Source: Bryobacterales bacterium
GTDB lineage: Bacteria > Acidobacteriota > Terriglobia > Bryobacterales > Bryobacteraceae
Assembly: GCA_003132865.1 (NCBI GenBank)
Contig: PKYZ01000838.1
Coordinates: 1 to 5,782 of the forward strand
Length of the DNA: 5,782 nucleotides
Direction of reading: 5' to 3'
A program made the position numbers and the translations under genes. Positions 1 through 5,688 of this stretch are shown here, piece after piece (the stretch's first letter is position 1; the number at the start of each line of letters is the position of its first letter). The notes below the pieces were generated by a model. That model was not told the origin of the DNA and did no database searches. It was given only the letters and a program-made list of their open reading frames with translations.

Positions 1-858
1 TGCATGAACTGCTCGGTCACCCTCACCTTTCACCGCCGCGACCGCCGCCTGCTTTGCCATTACTGCAACTATGCCGAACGCGTCCCCACGCACTGCCCCA
101 AGTGCCAGAGCGAGCACATCTACTTTCTAGGCGTCGGTTCGGAGAAGGTCGAAGAAGAGCTGCACCGCGAGTTTCCCAAAGCGCGCATCGCGCGCCTGGA
201 TCGCGACACGGCCACCGCCAAGCGCCAGTATGAATCCATCTTGCAAGGGTTTCGCGAGGCGTCCTACGACATTCTGGTGGGCACCCAGATGATCGCCAAG
301 GGCCACGATATTCCCAACGTCACGCTGGTCGGCGTGGTCTCGGCCGACGTAGGCCTCGGGCTGCCCGACTTCCGCGCCGCCGAGCGCACCTTTCAACTCC
401 TGACGCAGGTCGCCGGACGCGCCGGACGCGGCAGCCTCCCCGGCATCGTCCTGATACAAACCATCAACCCGGACCACTACGCCGTCCGCTTGGCCGCCGC
501 GCAGGATTACCAGACTTTCTATGAGAAGGAATTGCAGTTCCGCCGCATGATGCACTACCCGCCGTTCAGCGCCATGGCCAATATCCTGGTGCGCAGCGAG
601 CGGCAGGAGCAAGCCATGCGGCTGAGCACCGAACTGGGCCATTTTCTGACGCCGGCGCCGGAAAAGATCAAGATCCTCGGGCCGGCCGAAGCGCCGGTGA
701 CGCGCCTGAAGAACGAATACCGGTACCAGTTCCTTATCAAGGCCGCCAGCCGCATCGCGCTCAACGAGCTGTTGCGCCGCGCGCAGTCGTTTGCGCGGGA
801 GCAGAAGTGGAGCGCCACGGCGCTGGTGATCGATGTGGACCCGTTGACATTGCTGTAG
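1..858 (+). CDS. priA: PriA, primosomal replication-restart helicase (C-terminal part, 5' truncated by window)
   Basis: PriA is a 3'-5' superfamily 2 DNA helicase that recognises stalled forks and starts primosome assembly to reload the replicative helicase. The first codon in the window is TGC (Cys), so the ATG at 4 is internal, not a start. Numbering that Cys as 1, three CxxC zinc-binding pairs are visible: C1/C4, C19/C22 and C32/C35. The first pair of the family's four (CWEC in E. coli) lies outside the window. Helicase C-terminal motifs follow: GTQMIAKGHD at about 94-103 (motif V) and QVAGRAGRG at about 136-144 (motif VI). The RRMMHYPPF stretch and the C-terminal domain end in IDVDPLTLL, the usual PriA terminus (VDVDP in relatives). 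The 285 visible residues are roughly the last third of a 700-800 residue protein. The end looks intact and the reading frame is unbroken. Identification is very secure; only the 5' portion is unknown. Confidence 0.97.
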   Translation, partial: CMNCSVTLTFHRRDRRLLCHYCNYAERVPTHCPKCQSEHIYFLGVGSEKVEEELHREFPKARIARLDRDTATAKRQYESILQGFREASYDILVGTQMIAKGHDIPNVTLVGVVSADVGLGLPDFRAAERTFQLLTQVAGRAGRGSLPGIVLIQTINPDHYAVRLAAAQDYQTFYEKELQFRRMMHYPPFSAMANILVRSERQEQAMRLSTELGHFLTPAPEKIKILGPAEAPVTRLKNEYRYQFLIKAASRIALNELLRRAQSFAREQKWSATALVIDVDPLTLL

Positions 859-888
859 GGGTGGCCAAGTTCCACATTTCCCGACTGC

Positions 889-927
889 CAGCCCTGATAT
901 TGCTAGAATAATGCTGTGGGCAATATC
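889..927 (+). promoter_or_regulatory. Candidate brnTA promoter and autoregulatory operator (8-bp perfect inverted repeat)
   Basis: GATATTGC at 896-903 and GCAATATC at 920-927 are perfect reverse complements separated by 16 nt. Between them lie TAGAAT at 904-909, preceded by TGC (extended -10 form TGnTAGAAT), and the GTG start of brnT at 916. The -35 position (881-886, CCGACT) is poor, which fits an extended -10 promoter. The predicted transcript start falls at or next to the start codon, and no Shine-Dalgarno is visible, so brnT may be translated from a leaderless or near-leaderless mRNA. In the BrnTA family the RHH antitoxin, with or without toxin, represses its own promoter. A palindrome over the -10 region is where such an operator would be expected. 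The repeat is seen directly; promoter and operator roles are inferred. Confidence 0.5.
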
Positions 928-1206
928 GAGTTTGCCTGGGATCGAAACAAGGCCCGATCCAACCTTGTAAAGCATGGCGTCTCCTTCGAGGAGGCACAAA
1001 CCGTTTTCCTGGACGAGAGCGCCCGCTTGATCGACGACCCGGATCACTCTGAGGACGAAGATCGGTTCCTGCTGCTGGGCTACAGCTTTCAGGCACGTTG
1101 CCTGATCGTCAGTCATTGTTACCGGCAATCCGATTCCGTCATCCGATTGATCTCCGCCAGGCGGGCGACCGCGCAGGAAGAAGAAGTGTACTGGAGGCTC
1201 AGATGA
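916..1206 (+). CDS. brnT: BrnT family type II toxin (ribonuclease)
   Basis: This 96-residue protein has the length and signatures of BrnT, a RelE-like-fold ribonuclease toxin that inhibits translation by cleaving RNA and is neutralised by BrnA. The N-terminal family motif is clear: WDRNKARSNLVKHGVSFEEA at residues 8-27. It is followed by DPDHSEDEDR (41-50), the central strands GYSFQARCLIVSHCYR (55-70) and the C-terminal IRLISARRAT (76-85). Many relatives continue with an '-ERxxY' helix start; here it reads AQEEEVYW, so the usual Arg is replaced by acidic residues. The start is GTG at 916: an in-frame TAG at 904-906 rules out extension, and the ATG at 911 is out of frame. No Shine-Dalgarno is evident. 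It is first in a two-gene operon, overlapping brnA by ATGA at 1203-1206, the standard toxin-first order for this family. It lies 57 nt after priA but appears to have its own promoter. Confidence 0.92.
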   Translation: MGNIEFAWDRNKARSNLVKHGVSFEEAQTVFLDESARLIDDPDHSEDEDRFLLLGYSFQARCLIVSHCYRQSDSVIRLISARRATAQEEEVYWRLR

Positions 1207-1442
1207 GAAAAGAATACGATTTTTCCAAATCCCGCAAGAATCCCTACGCCAAGCAACTCAAGCGTCAGATCACCATTCGGCTTGACGCCGCGGCGGTCGA
1301 CTACTTCAAGAAAATGGCTGCCGAGTTGGGGATGCCTTATCAGAACCTCATCAACTTGTTCTTGCGAGACTGCGCCATGCAGAAACGGCGCCCCACCATT
1401 CAATGGCCGGAGGATGAGGCGAAGCGGCCGGTTAGGAAGTAG
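1203..1442 (+). CDS. brnA: BrnA family antitoxin (ribbon-helix-helix)
   Basis: The 79-residue product matches BrnA/CopG-type antitoxins: a short basic N-terminus (YDFSKSRKNPYAKQLKR, 5-21), a ribbon strand (QITIRLD, 22-28), helix A (about 29-41), the turn GMPYQ (43-47) and helix B (NLINLFLRDC, 48-57). A polar, charged tail follows, which in this family can contact the toxin. It binds and neutralises BrnT and, as a ribbon-helix-helix dimer, should bind operator DNA and repress the operon. The ATG at 1203 was chosen because it overlaps the brnT stop (ATGA) and has GGAGG at 1193-1197, five nt upstream, inside the brnT coding end. This arrangement favours translational coupling. The frame stays open upstream to 1098, but that part is only a shadow of brnT. 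The gene ends at TAG 1440-1442. A weak 6-bp stem (GGCCGG 1426-1431 / CCGGCC 1444-1449) spans the stop codon without a T-tract. Confidence 0.92.
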   Translation: MRKEYDFSKSRKNPYAKQLKRQITIRLDAAAVDYFKKMAAELGMPYQNLINLFLRDCAMQKRRPTIQWPEDEAKRPVRK

Positions 1443-1587
1443 CCCGGCCATTCCGGTCACGCGCCGTATGGAAACTGGCGCGGCAAGGAGACCATGGCGT
1501 GAACTATTGCGTGGTCGATTTGCATGGGTCGGTTATTCTGACCCACTACAGCTTTACCGAAGCGACCGGCTCTCCGTGCAGCCAGCC

Positions 1588-1609
1588 CGCCGCCTCTAAT
1601 AGGGCGGCG
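1588..1609. terminator. GC-rich hairpin between convergent genes (possible bidirectional terminator)
   Basis: CGCCGCC at 1588-1594 pairs with GGCGGCG at 1603-1609 around an 8-nt loop that contains the minus-strand TAG stop of the small gene ending at 1596. An alternative pairing uses GCCGCCT 1589-1595 with AGGCGGC at 1612-1618. The hairpin lies where the rightward brnTA transcript and the leftward receptor/small-gene transcript converge. No T-tract follows on either strand, so it is not a canonical Rho-independent terminator; it may act as a stabilising 3' stem or be incidental. Confidence 0.3.
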
Positions 1610-1841
1610 CGAGGCGGCTGAACTCAAACCGTAGCGGGTCGAGGCCGCGGGCGACCAGTTGCCGCGCGCATTCCAGCACGCTGTCGCCGATGGCTTCGAT
1701 GCGCCGCAGTGGAAGATCTTCGGGCGTATAGATCTCCATCGCGACGTACTTCCCAATCAGGGCGCGGCGCTCATCGAGCGAAAGGCGGTCGGGCGAACGG
1801 CCGATCGCCTGTTGCGGATCTTTGGCGGCGGATGCAATCAC
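1596..1841 (-). CDS. Small hypothetical protein, 81 aa, downstream of the TonB-dependent receptor
   Basis: I do not recognise this family with confidence. The protein is soluble-looking, with no signal peptide or membrane segment. A charged N-terminal helix (SLDERRALIGKYVAME, about 21-36) precedes IYTPEDLPLRRIEAIGDSVLE (37-57). The C-terminal half has a helix rich in Arg, Leu and Ala, then RGLDPLRFEFSRLAPPY. The 'GKYVA...IEAIGDS...L..RGLDP..FEF.RL' layout loosely resembles the small DUF5678-type alpha/beta domain, but that is only an impression. The start is GTG at 1841 with no clear Shine-Dalgarno; conservation probably begins near residue 20. The gene lies 12 nt beyond the receptor's TAG stop, on the same strand and in the same frame, so it is probably co-transcribed and may depend on terminating ribosomes. 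It reads like a real protein, unlike the ORFs in the other frames here. Confidence 0.7.
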   Translation of the reverse strand: MIASAAKDPQQAIGRSPDRLSLDERRALIGKYVAMEIYTPEDLPLRRIEAIGDSVLECARQLVARGLDPLRFEFSRLAPPY

Positions 1842-1853
1842 GGTGCTGTGGCT

Positions 1854-4800
1854 CTAGAACGACAAGTGTAGCGCGACTTGAAGGATACGCGGCCCTCCCC
1901 CGAGGTTCTGATTGCCGTTGTTTGCGGTGTTGGTGATCTGGCCAAACGTCAGGTCCGATATGCTCGTATCGGGACTCGCGAACTGCGTGTGGTTGAAAAC
2001 GTTGAACGCGTCACCGCGCAATTCGAGTGTGGCCCGCTCCCGGAACTTGAATTTCTTGGCCAGCGCTATATCCACATTCGTCGCGCCCGGTCCCCGGAAG
2101 GAGTTGCGCGGCAAGCTACCGTAGGTGTAGCCCGGTAGCTGCGAAGCGTCCTGCTGCGCGATGGAATCCAAGCTCAGCAGGCGTGCGTTGGAGAAATTGC
2201 CGGGGTTGAAGTAGTAGTTGCCGGAGTTGCCATTGATGGTCTGAAACGACTGCGGGTTCAGGATACCCACTGAGTTGCCCACCAAGTCGGCCCTGACATA
2301 GCCCGCATCGCCCGCGCCGGAGGGTCCCGGATCGTTGTGCGTCGTGTTCAGACCAGCGTAAACATCCAAGGGAAACCCGGTGTGCCAGGTAACGATGGGA
2401 TACAGACTCCATCCCGAGGTGAGCGCCTTGGGGCCGCTTTCCCAGAGACGATCGAAGGGCAGATCCCAGCCCCCCGACAGGACCAGCGCATTGCGGACGT
2501 CGGTATCGCCGGAAGCATAAAACTCATTCGGGTTGTAATACGGCACGTTGCTGTTGCGCTGGCGGAATCCGGAAACATTGTCCAGTTCGTGAGACCAGGT
2601 GTAGCCCAAGGTAAAGAAACTGGAACCCCAGCCGTGCATGTTGCTGACGGTCTTCCGCAGGTTGACCGTCATCCCGTTATAGTTGGCGTGGGTGATGTTC
2701 CGGAACTCATCCAGGTAGCTGTAATCGCTGTAGAGCCGCGAATTGGTGCCCACCGGAAAGGGGTTCACGTCCACCAGGCCGGTGAGCCCGTGTGCCTGGT
2801 AGCCCAGGTAGGAAGCCTCCAGCACCATGTTTCCGGCCAACTGTTGCTGCAGCGAAAGATTGTACTGGTAGACGTAGGGCGTACGCAGGTGCGGATCCAC
2901 GAAGTACACGCCGCCGCCACCGAACGGGAGGAACCCGGCGGCGCCGAAATCGATGTTGCTGGCGGGCGGTTTGGATGGAAAGGGATTGATGGCGCCCGCT
3001 GCCCCGTAGGGGTCCGACAGTCCCGCCGACGCGCCGCCGCTACTCCCCGCCGGGAAAATATCGGCAAACCCGGAGAAGGGCGCCTGCCCGTTGAACTGCA
3101 GGTTGTCTTCGCCTTTAAGAATGTCGTAGAACACGCCAAAGCCGCCGCGCAGGCTGGTTTTGGCGTTGCCGAAAACGTCCCAGGCAAAACCGGCCCGTGG
3201 CGCCCAATCCTTGCGGTCGGGGAAATTGGAGCCTCTAGGCGCGCCCGGATCGAAGGGAAATACCAGCCCCTGCGGCGCGTTCGGGAAGCGCGTCGACTGC
3301 GCGCCGGGAATGAATGAGAAAGACCGGCCCTGGATATCGTACTTTGGCTGAGCGTACTCGTAGCGGAGGCCCAGCGTCAGTGTAAGGCGAGGGGTGACCT
3401 TCCAGGTATCCTGCCCGTATCCCGCATACTGGTCGGAGCGAATGTTGGAGGGCGCTTTGCCGAACTCGAGAAACTCATCCGGCAAACCCATCAGGAAATC
3501 CGCCAGATCGAACCCGGAGCCGACGCCCGTGCTGGGTCCGTAGAAGAAAAACTCCCCATCCACATAAAAGTCGTACACGGTGTTGTTTTGATAGGGCGAA
3601 AAATAGAAGCCGAATTTCAAGTTATGCCGGCCCTTGGTCCACGAAACGTTGTCGTACACAGCATAGGTGTTATCGACTTCCCGCGTGGGGCCCTGCGGAC
3701 TGAAGCCTGCCTGCATCCCGGTTCCCAGGAAGCCCAAAATGGGCGGTCCGGTATTCTGATCGGGCGTTATGTTGATGCCAAGCTGACTAGCGTCGGGCTG
3801 CTTGCCCGCGGGGATAGCCTGTGTGTGATCCAGCCGTTGGGCGGTCAGCCGCAGTTCGTTCAATAACGCGGGCGTGAAGGTATGGGTGTAGTTCAGCGTC
3901 CCGGAAAAGACGTCGTTCCCGCTAGTGACCGGGTAGCCGGGCACGTTGCTGGCCGAGAACGGAGTGTATTGCGGATAGAGCTGGTGGGTGAAAGTGAAGC
4001 CGAAAATGTCCCGGGTAGTGATGTTGTAGTCCAGCTTGCCGAGATATTCATTGTAGTTGGCAACGGCCGGCGCCTGCGGAAACAGGAATCCGGAGGACGT
4101 GATGGGGATCAGGTTGTTGGCAAAATAGGCCTTGGCCACCGGATCGATGCGGCTTGGGTCGATGATGCCCTGCGCGGCCCGGTTAGGATCGGACTGGAAG
4201 TACGGGTTGTTCGCCAGGAAATTCGCCACCTGAGTCTGCCCCGCGCTCCCCAAAAAATTGCCCTGCGCTTCCAGGGGCGTATAAACCGTGGTCTCGGACA
4301 AGGCCTCGAGGGAAGTTTGCCTCTGGCCCTCGTACGAGAAGAAGAAGAAAACCTTGTTGCGGCCATTCACGATCTTGGGGATCACGATCGGGCCGCCGAT
4401 GGTGCCCCCGAACTGGTTGCGCTTCAGCACCCCCAGCGGCAGGCCCTGTTCGTTATTGAAGAAGCTATTGGCGTCAAAGGCCGTATTGCGCACGTAGTCG
4501 TATGCCGTGCCATGCAGGGTATTGGTGCCGCTCTTCGTGACGATGCTCACGATACCGCCCGCATTGCGCCCGTATTCCGCCCCATAGTTGTTTTCCAGCA
4601 CTTTGAACTCCGCCACGGCGTCCGGGTTCGGATTGGCCACCACCGCGTTTCCCAGCAGGCTGTTGTTGTTGCCGCCATCGAGCAGATAGGTGACCGAGTC
4701 CGTACGCTGTCCGCCAATACTGTACTCCCCAGCCGCACCTGAGTCGGGGTTGGTGGGAGTTACGCCGGGTTGCGTCTTGAGAAGGTCCAAGGTGTTGCGT

Positions 4801-5255
4801 CCGTTTAGCGGCAACTCGAAGATTGCCTCACCCGTCACGGTCGCGCCCACAGTGGCGTTTTCCGTCTCCACCTGGCTGCCCGTGCTTTCCACTACCACCG
4901 TGTCGGTCAGCTTGCCGACGGGAAGCTGGATATCCACACGCATGGTCTGGTTGATCTCCAGGGCATTCTGGGGCACCATCGTCACCTTCTCAAATCCGGT
5001 GGCGCTGGCAGTGATTTTATATTTGCCGATAGGCAGCAGAAGGGCCTGGTACACGCCCGAGGAGTCCGTCTTGGCCGCCTTGCTGAAATTGGTTTCGAGG
5101 TTGGTCACGGTGACGTTGGCGCTTGTCACGACAGCGCCGGAGGGGTCCGTTACCACCCCGGTAATCTTTCCCGTGGCGTCTTGCGCCAGCAGGCAGGCCG
5201 GGAGCAGAATGGCCCCCAAAATGGATGCACATATAGCGCGAGCGGCGTTAATCAT
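1854..5255 (-). CDS. Oar-like TonB-dependent receptor with carboxypeptidase-regulatory-like N-domain
   Basis: This is a 1133-residue outer-membrane protein, normal length for the Oar-like receptors expanded in Acidobacteriota. Such receptors use TonB/ExbBD energy for uptake or have surface functions; the substrate cannot be read from sequence. Domains in order: a signal peptide (1-24, hydrophobic 'ILGAILLPACLLA', cleavage likely before Q25); a carboxypeptidase D regulatory-like beta-sandwich (about 28-113, KITGVVTDPSGAVVTSANVTV); a plug (about 135-245, with ELPLNGRN at 147-154, LLDGGNNN at 191-198 and YGAEYGRNAGGIVSIVTKSG at 224-243); then a long beta-barrel starting near KVFFFFSYEG (301-310). 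It ends with the typical FNVFNHTQF and a final strand RILQVALHLSF, whose terminal Phe suits BAM-mediated insertion. No obvious TonB box is seen, as is common in this group. The ATG at 5255 has AAAGGGG at 5262-5268, six nt upstream. The frame is intact. The long plus-strand frames across it are GC-driven shadows. Confidence 0.95.
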   Translation of the reverse strand: MINAARAICASILGAILLPACLLAQDATGKITGVVTDPSGAVVTSANVTVTNLETNFSKAAKTDSSGVYQALLLPIGKYKITASATGFEKVTMVPQNALEINQTMRVDIQLPVGKLTDTVVVESTGSQVETENATVGATVTGEAIFELPLNGRNTLDLLKTQPGVTPTNPDSGAAGEYSIGGQRTDSVTYLLDGGNNNSLLGNAVVANPNPDAVAEFKVLENNYGAEYGRNAGGIVSIVTKSGTNTLHGTAYDYVRNTAFDANSFFNNEQGLPLGVLKRNQFGGTIGGPIVIPKIVNGRNKVFFFFSYEGQRQTSLEALSETTVYTPLEAQGNFLGSAGQTQVANFLANNPYFQSDPNRAAQGIIDPSRIDPVAKAYFANNLIPITSSGFLFPQAPAVANYNEYLGKLDYNITTRDIFGFTFTHQLYPQYTPFSASNVPGYPVTSGNDVFSGTLNYTHTFTPALLNELRLTAQRLDHTQAIPAGKQPDASQLGINITPDQNTGPPILGFLGTGMQAGFSPQGPTREVDNTYAVYDNVSWTKGRHNLKFGFYFSPYQNNTVYDFYVDGEFFFYGPSTGVGSGFDLADFLMGLPDEFLEFGKAPSNIRSDQYAGYGQDTWKVTPRLTLTLGLRYEYAQPKYDIQGRSFSFIPGAQSTRFPNAPQGLVFPFDPGAPRGSNFPDRKDWAPRAGFAWDVFGNAKTSLRGGFGVFYDILKGEDNLQFNGQAPFSGFADIFPAGSSGGASAGLSDPYGAAGAINPFPSKPPASNIDFGAAGFLPFGGGGVYFVDPHLRTPYVYQYNLSLQQQLAGNMVLEASYLGYQAHGLTGLVDVNPFPVGTNSRLYSDYSYLDEFRNITHANYNGMTVNLRKTVSNMHGWGSSFFTLGYTWSHELDNVSGFRQRNSNVPYYNPNEFYASGDTDVRNALVLSGGWDLPFDRLWESGPKALTSGWSLYPIVTWHTGFPLDVYAGLNTTHNDPGPSGAGDAGYVRADLVGNSVGILNPQSFQTINGNSGNYYFNPGNFSNARLLSLDSIAQQDASQLPGYTYGSLPRNSFRGPGATNVDIALAKKFKFRERATLELRGDAFNVFNHTQFASPDTSISDLTFGQITNTANNGNQNLGGGPRILQVALHLSF

Positions 5256-5303
5256 AAGCTACCCCTTTGAAAACTCCGTTTTCTGAAAATTGGACGTAGC
5301 TTA
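5255..5303 (-). promoter_or_regulatory. Receptor gene leader with nested inverted repeats around the ribosome binding site
   Basis: Two perfect inverted repeats are nested just upstream of the receptor start. The outer arms are GTAGCTTA (5296-5303) and TAAGCTAC (5255-5262), reaching the first base of the start codon. The inner arms are GAAAAC (5269-5274) and GTTTTC (5278-5283) with a 3-nt loop. Read as minus-strand RNA, the Shine-Dalgarno AAAGGGG (5262-5268) lies between the inner hairpin and the outer 3' arm. It faces a CCAATTTT stretch (5286-5293) that could partly pair with it. If transcription begins upstream of 5303, the fold would tie up the ribosome binding site. Alternatively the outer arms are a DNA operator. 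The repeats are seen directly; any function is inferred. Confidence 0.35.
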
Positions 5304-5327
5304 GCACGGGCCGGGGCCAACTAGCAA
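5298..5327 (-). promoter_or_regulatory. Possible promoter of the TonB-dependent receptor gene
   Basis: On the minus strand, TTGCTA (5322-5327, 4 of 6 matches to the -35 consensus) lies 18 nt from TAAGCT (5298-5303, 3 of 6 matches), which is preceded by TGC as in an extended -10. The predicted start would be near 5291, giving a leader of about 36 nt before the ATG at 5255. If this is the real promoter, the outer inverted repeat at 5296-5303 is DNA overlapping the -10 and not part of the RNA. The match is weak, and acidobacterial promoters are poorly defined. Confidence 0.25.
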
Positions 5328-5335
5328 GCGCGTTG

Positions 5336-5361
5336 GGGCGGCTGGGCGGCTGGGGCGGCTG
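5336..5361 (+). repeat. Three tandem copies of GGGCGGCTG
   Basis: GGGCGGCTG occurs at 5336-5344, 5344-5352 (sharing one G) and 5353-5361. A fourth copy lies at 5604-5612, within a 15-bp exact direct repeat CGGCTGGGGCGGCTG shared by 5347-5361 and 5598-5612. The closely spaced G-runs (5335-5338, 5344-5346, 5352-5355, plus 5308-5310 and 5313-5316 upstream) give this strand a G-quadruplex-like character, although the linkers are uneven. The repeat lies about 80 bp upstream of the receptor start codon. Confidence 0.7.
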
Positions 5362-5581
5362 CGCTGTCCCGGTTCCCGCAGTCCGCCCGATGCCGGCTGA
5401 AACCGGTGCCGTGCGGACGGCCGGCAGCACTCCGTCGCTCTTTGACAACTCGACCGCTTTCCGTGGAGTGATACCCCGCCGAGACCCGCCGCCGCTCAAA
5501 CGGCCAGCAGGAACGCTGCCTCCCCCACGACTCAAATCCGCTCCACTGCACCGACCCCTGCTTTGCGGAACTTCCGAAACA

Positions 5582-5626
5582 GCTGCCAGCCGCCCGTCGG
5601 CTGGGGCGGCTGAGTGGCCTGGCAGC
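5582..5626. repeat. Strong nested palindrome / hairpin containing the fourth GGGCGGCTG copy
   Basis: CAGCCGCCC (5587-5595) and GGGCGGCTG (5604-5612) form a perfect 9-bp GC-rich stem with an 8-nt loop. An outer perfect 8-bp pair, GCTGCCAG (5582-5589) with CTGGCAGC (5619-5626), overlaps it. The two folds therefore compete, or they combine using only the outer 5 bp (GCTGC/GCAGC) with a 9-nt bulge. The palindrome lies about 25 bp upstream of the TATAAA at 5651 and could be an operator, an attenuator-like stem or a REP-like element. No T-tract directly follows, so it is not a standard terminator. Confidence 0.55.
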
Positions 5627-5650
5627 CCGAACATTTCGCGATTTTAGCAC

Positions 5651-5656
5651 TATAAA
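5651..5656 (+). promoter_or_regulatory. Possible -10 element of the divergent exported-protein gene
   Basis: TATAAA at 5651-5656 matches 5 of 6 consensus -10 bases. It would start a transcript near 5663, about 26 nt before the favoured ATG at 5689. There is no good -35 at the expected distance (5628-5633 reads CGAACA), so activation or another sigma factor would be needed if this is real. Confidence 0.3.
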
Positions 5657-5688
5657 GCCCGGTGCGCGCGCCGCCGATAGGCATGGTA

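Larger units (their letters stand above)
5304..5682. other. GC-rich divergent intergenic region with repeats and inverted repeats, no convincing gene
   Basis: About 380 nt separate the receptor leader from the exported-protein start. Several frames stay open across it on both strands (for example + 5333-5647, - 5248-5634, - 5321-5746). Their translations are low-complexity Pro/Arg/Gly/Ser-rich and mutually overlapping, with no recognisable domain, so I do not call genes. What it does hold: tandem GGGCGGCTG repeats near 5336-5361, a fourth copy inside a hairpin at 5587-5612, and a structured stretch at 5381-5426. In that stretch GTCCGC 5381-5386 pairs with GCGGAC 5413-5418, and TGCCGGC 5391-5397 pairs with GCCGGCA 5420-5426. 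There is also an isolated TTGACA at 5442-5447 without a matching -10. It could be a dispersed repeat element, a structured RNA or simply regulatory DNA. Confidence 0.5.

Noticed and set aside
844..849. Perfect TTGACA -35 box at the end of priA as a brnTA promoter
   Set aside because: No acceptable -10 lies 16-18 nt downstream (867-872 reads AAGTTC), and the hexamer is part of the conserved PriA C-terminal codons.
127..1128. Long minus-strand open frame (333 aa) antisense to priA and brnT
   Set aside because: It crosses two confidently coding genes on the other strand and its composition is typical of GC-rich antisense shadows (Arg/Gly/Ala/His rich, no domain).
2337..3317. Plus-strand open frame of 326 aa inside the receptor gene
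   Set aside because: It is antisense to an intact TonB-dependent receptor, with no recognisable domain; it is explained by third-position GC bias.
3882..4742. Plus-strand open frame of 286 aa inside the receptor gene
   Set aside because: It is also a shadow of the receptor frame; its Val/Gly/Arg/Ile-rich translation resembles no family.
5335..5361. CRISPR-like array or canonical G-quadruplex
   Set aside because: The repeats are 9 bp and contiguous, without spacers, and only three closely spaced runs of three or more G are present, so neither a CRISPR array nor a standard four-run quadruplex is supported.
5442..5447. TTGACA in the intergenic block as a plus-strand promoter
   Set aside because: There is no -10-like hexamer at normal spacing; the nearest candidate (TGATAC, 5469-5474) is 21 nt away.
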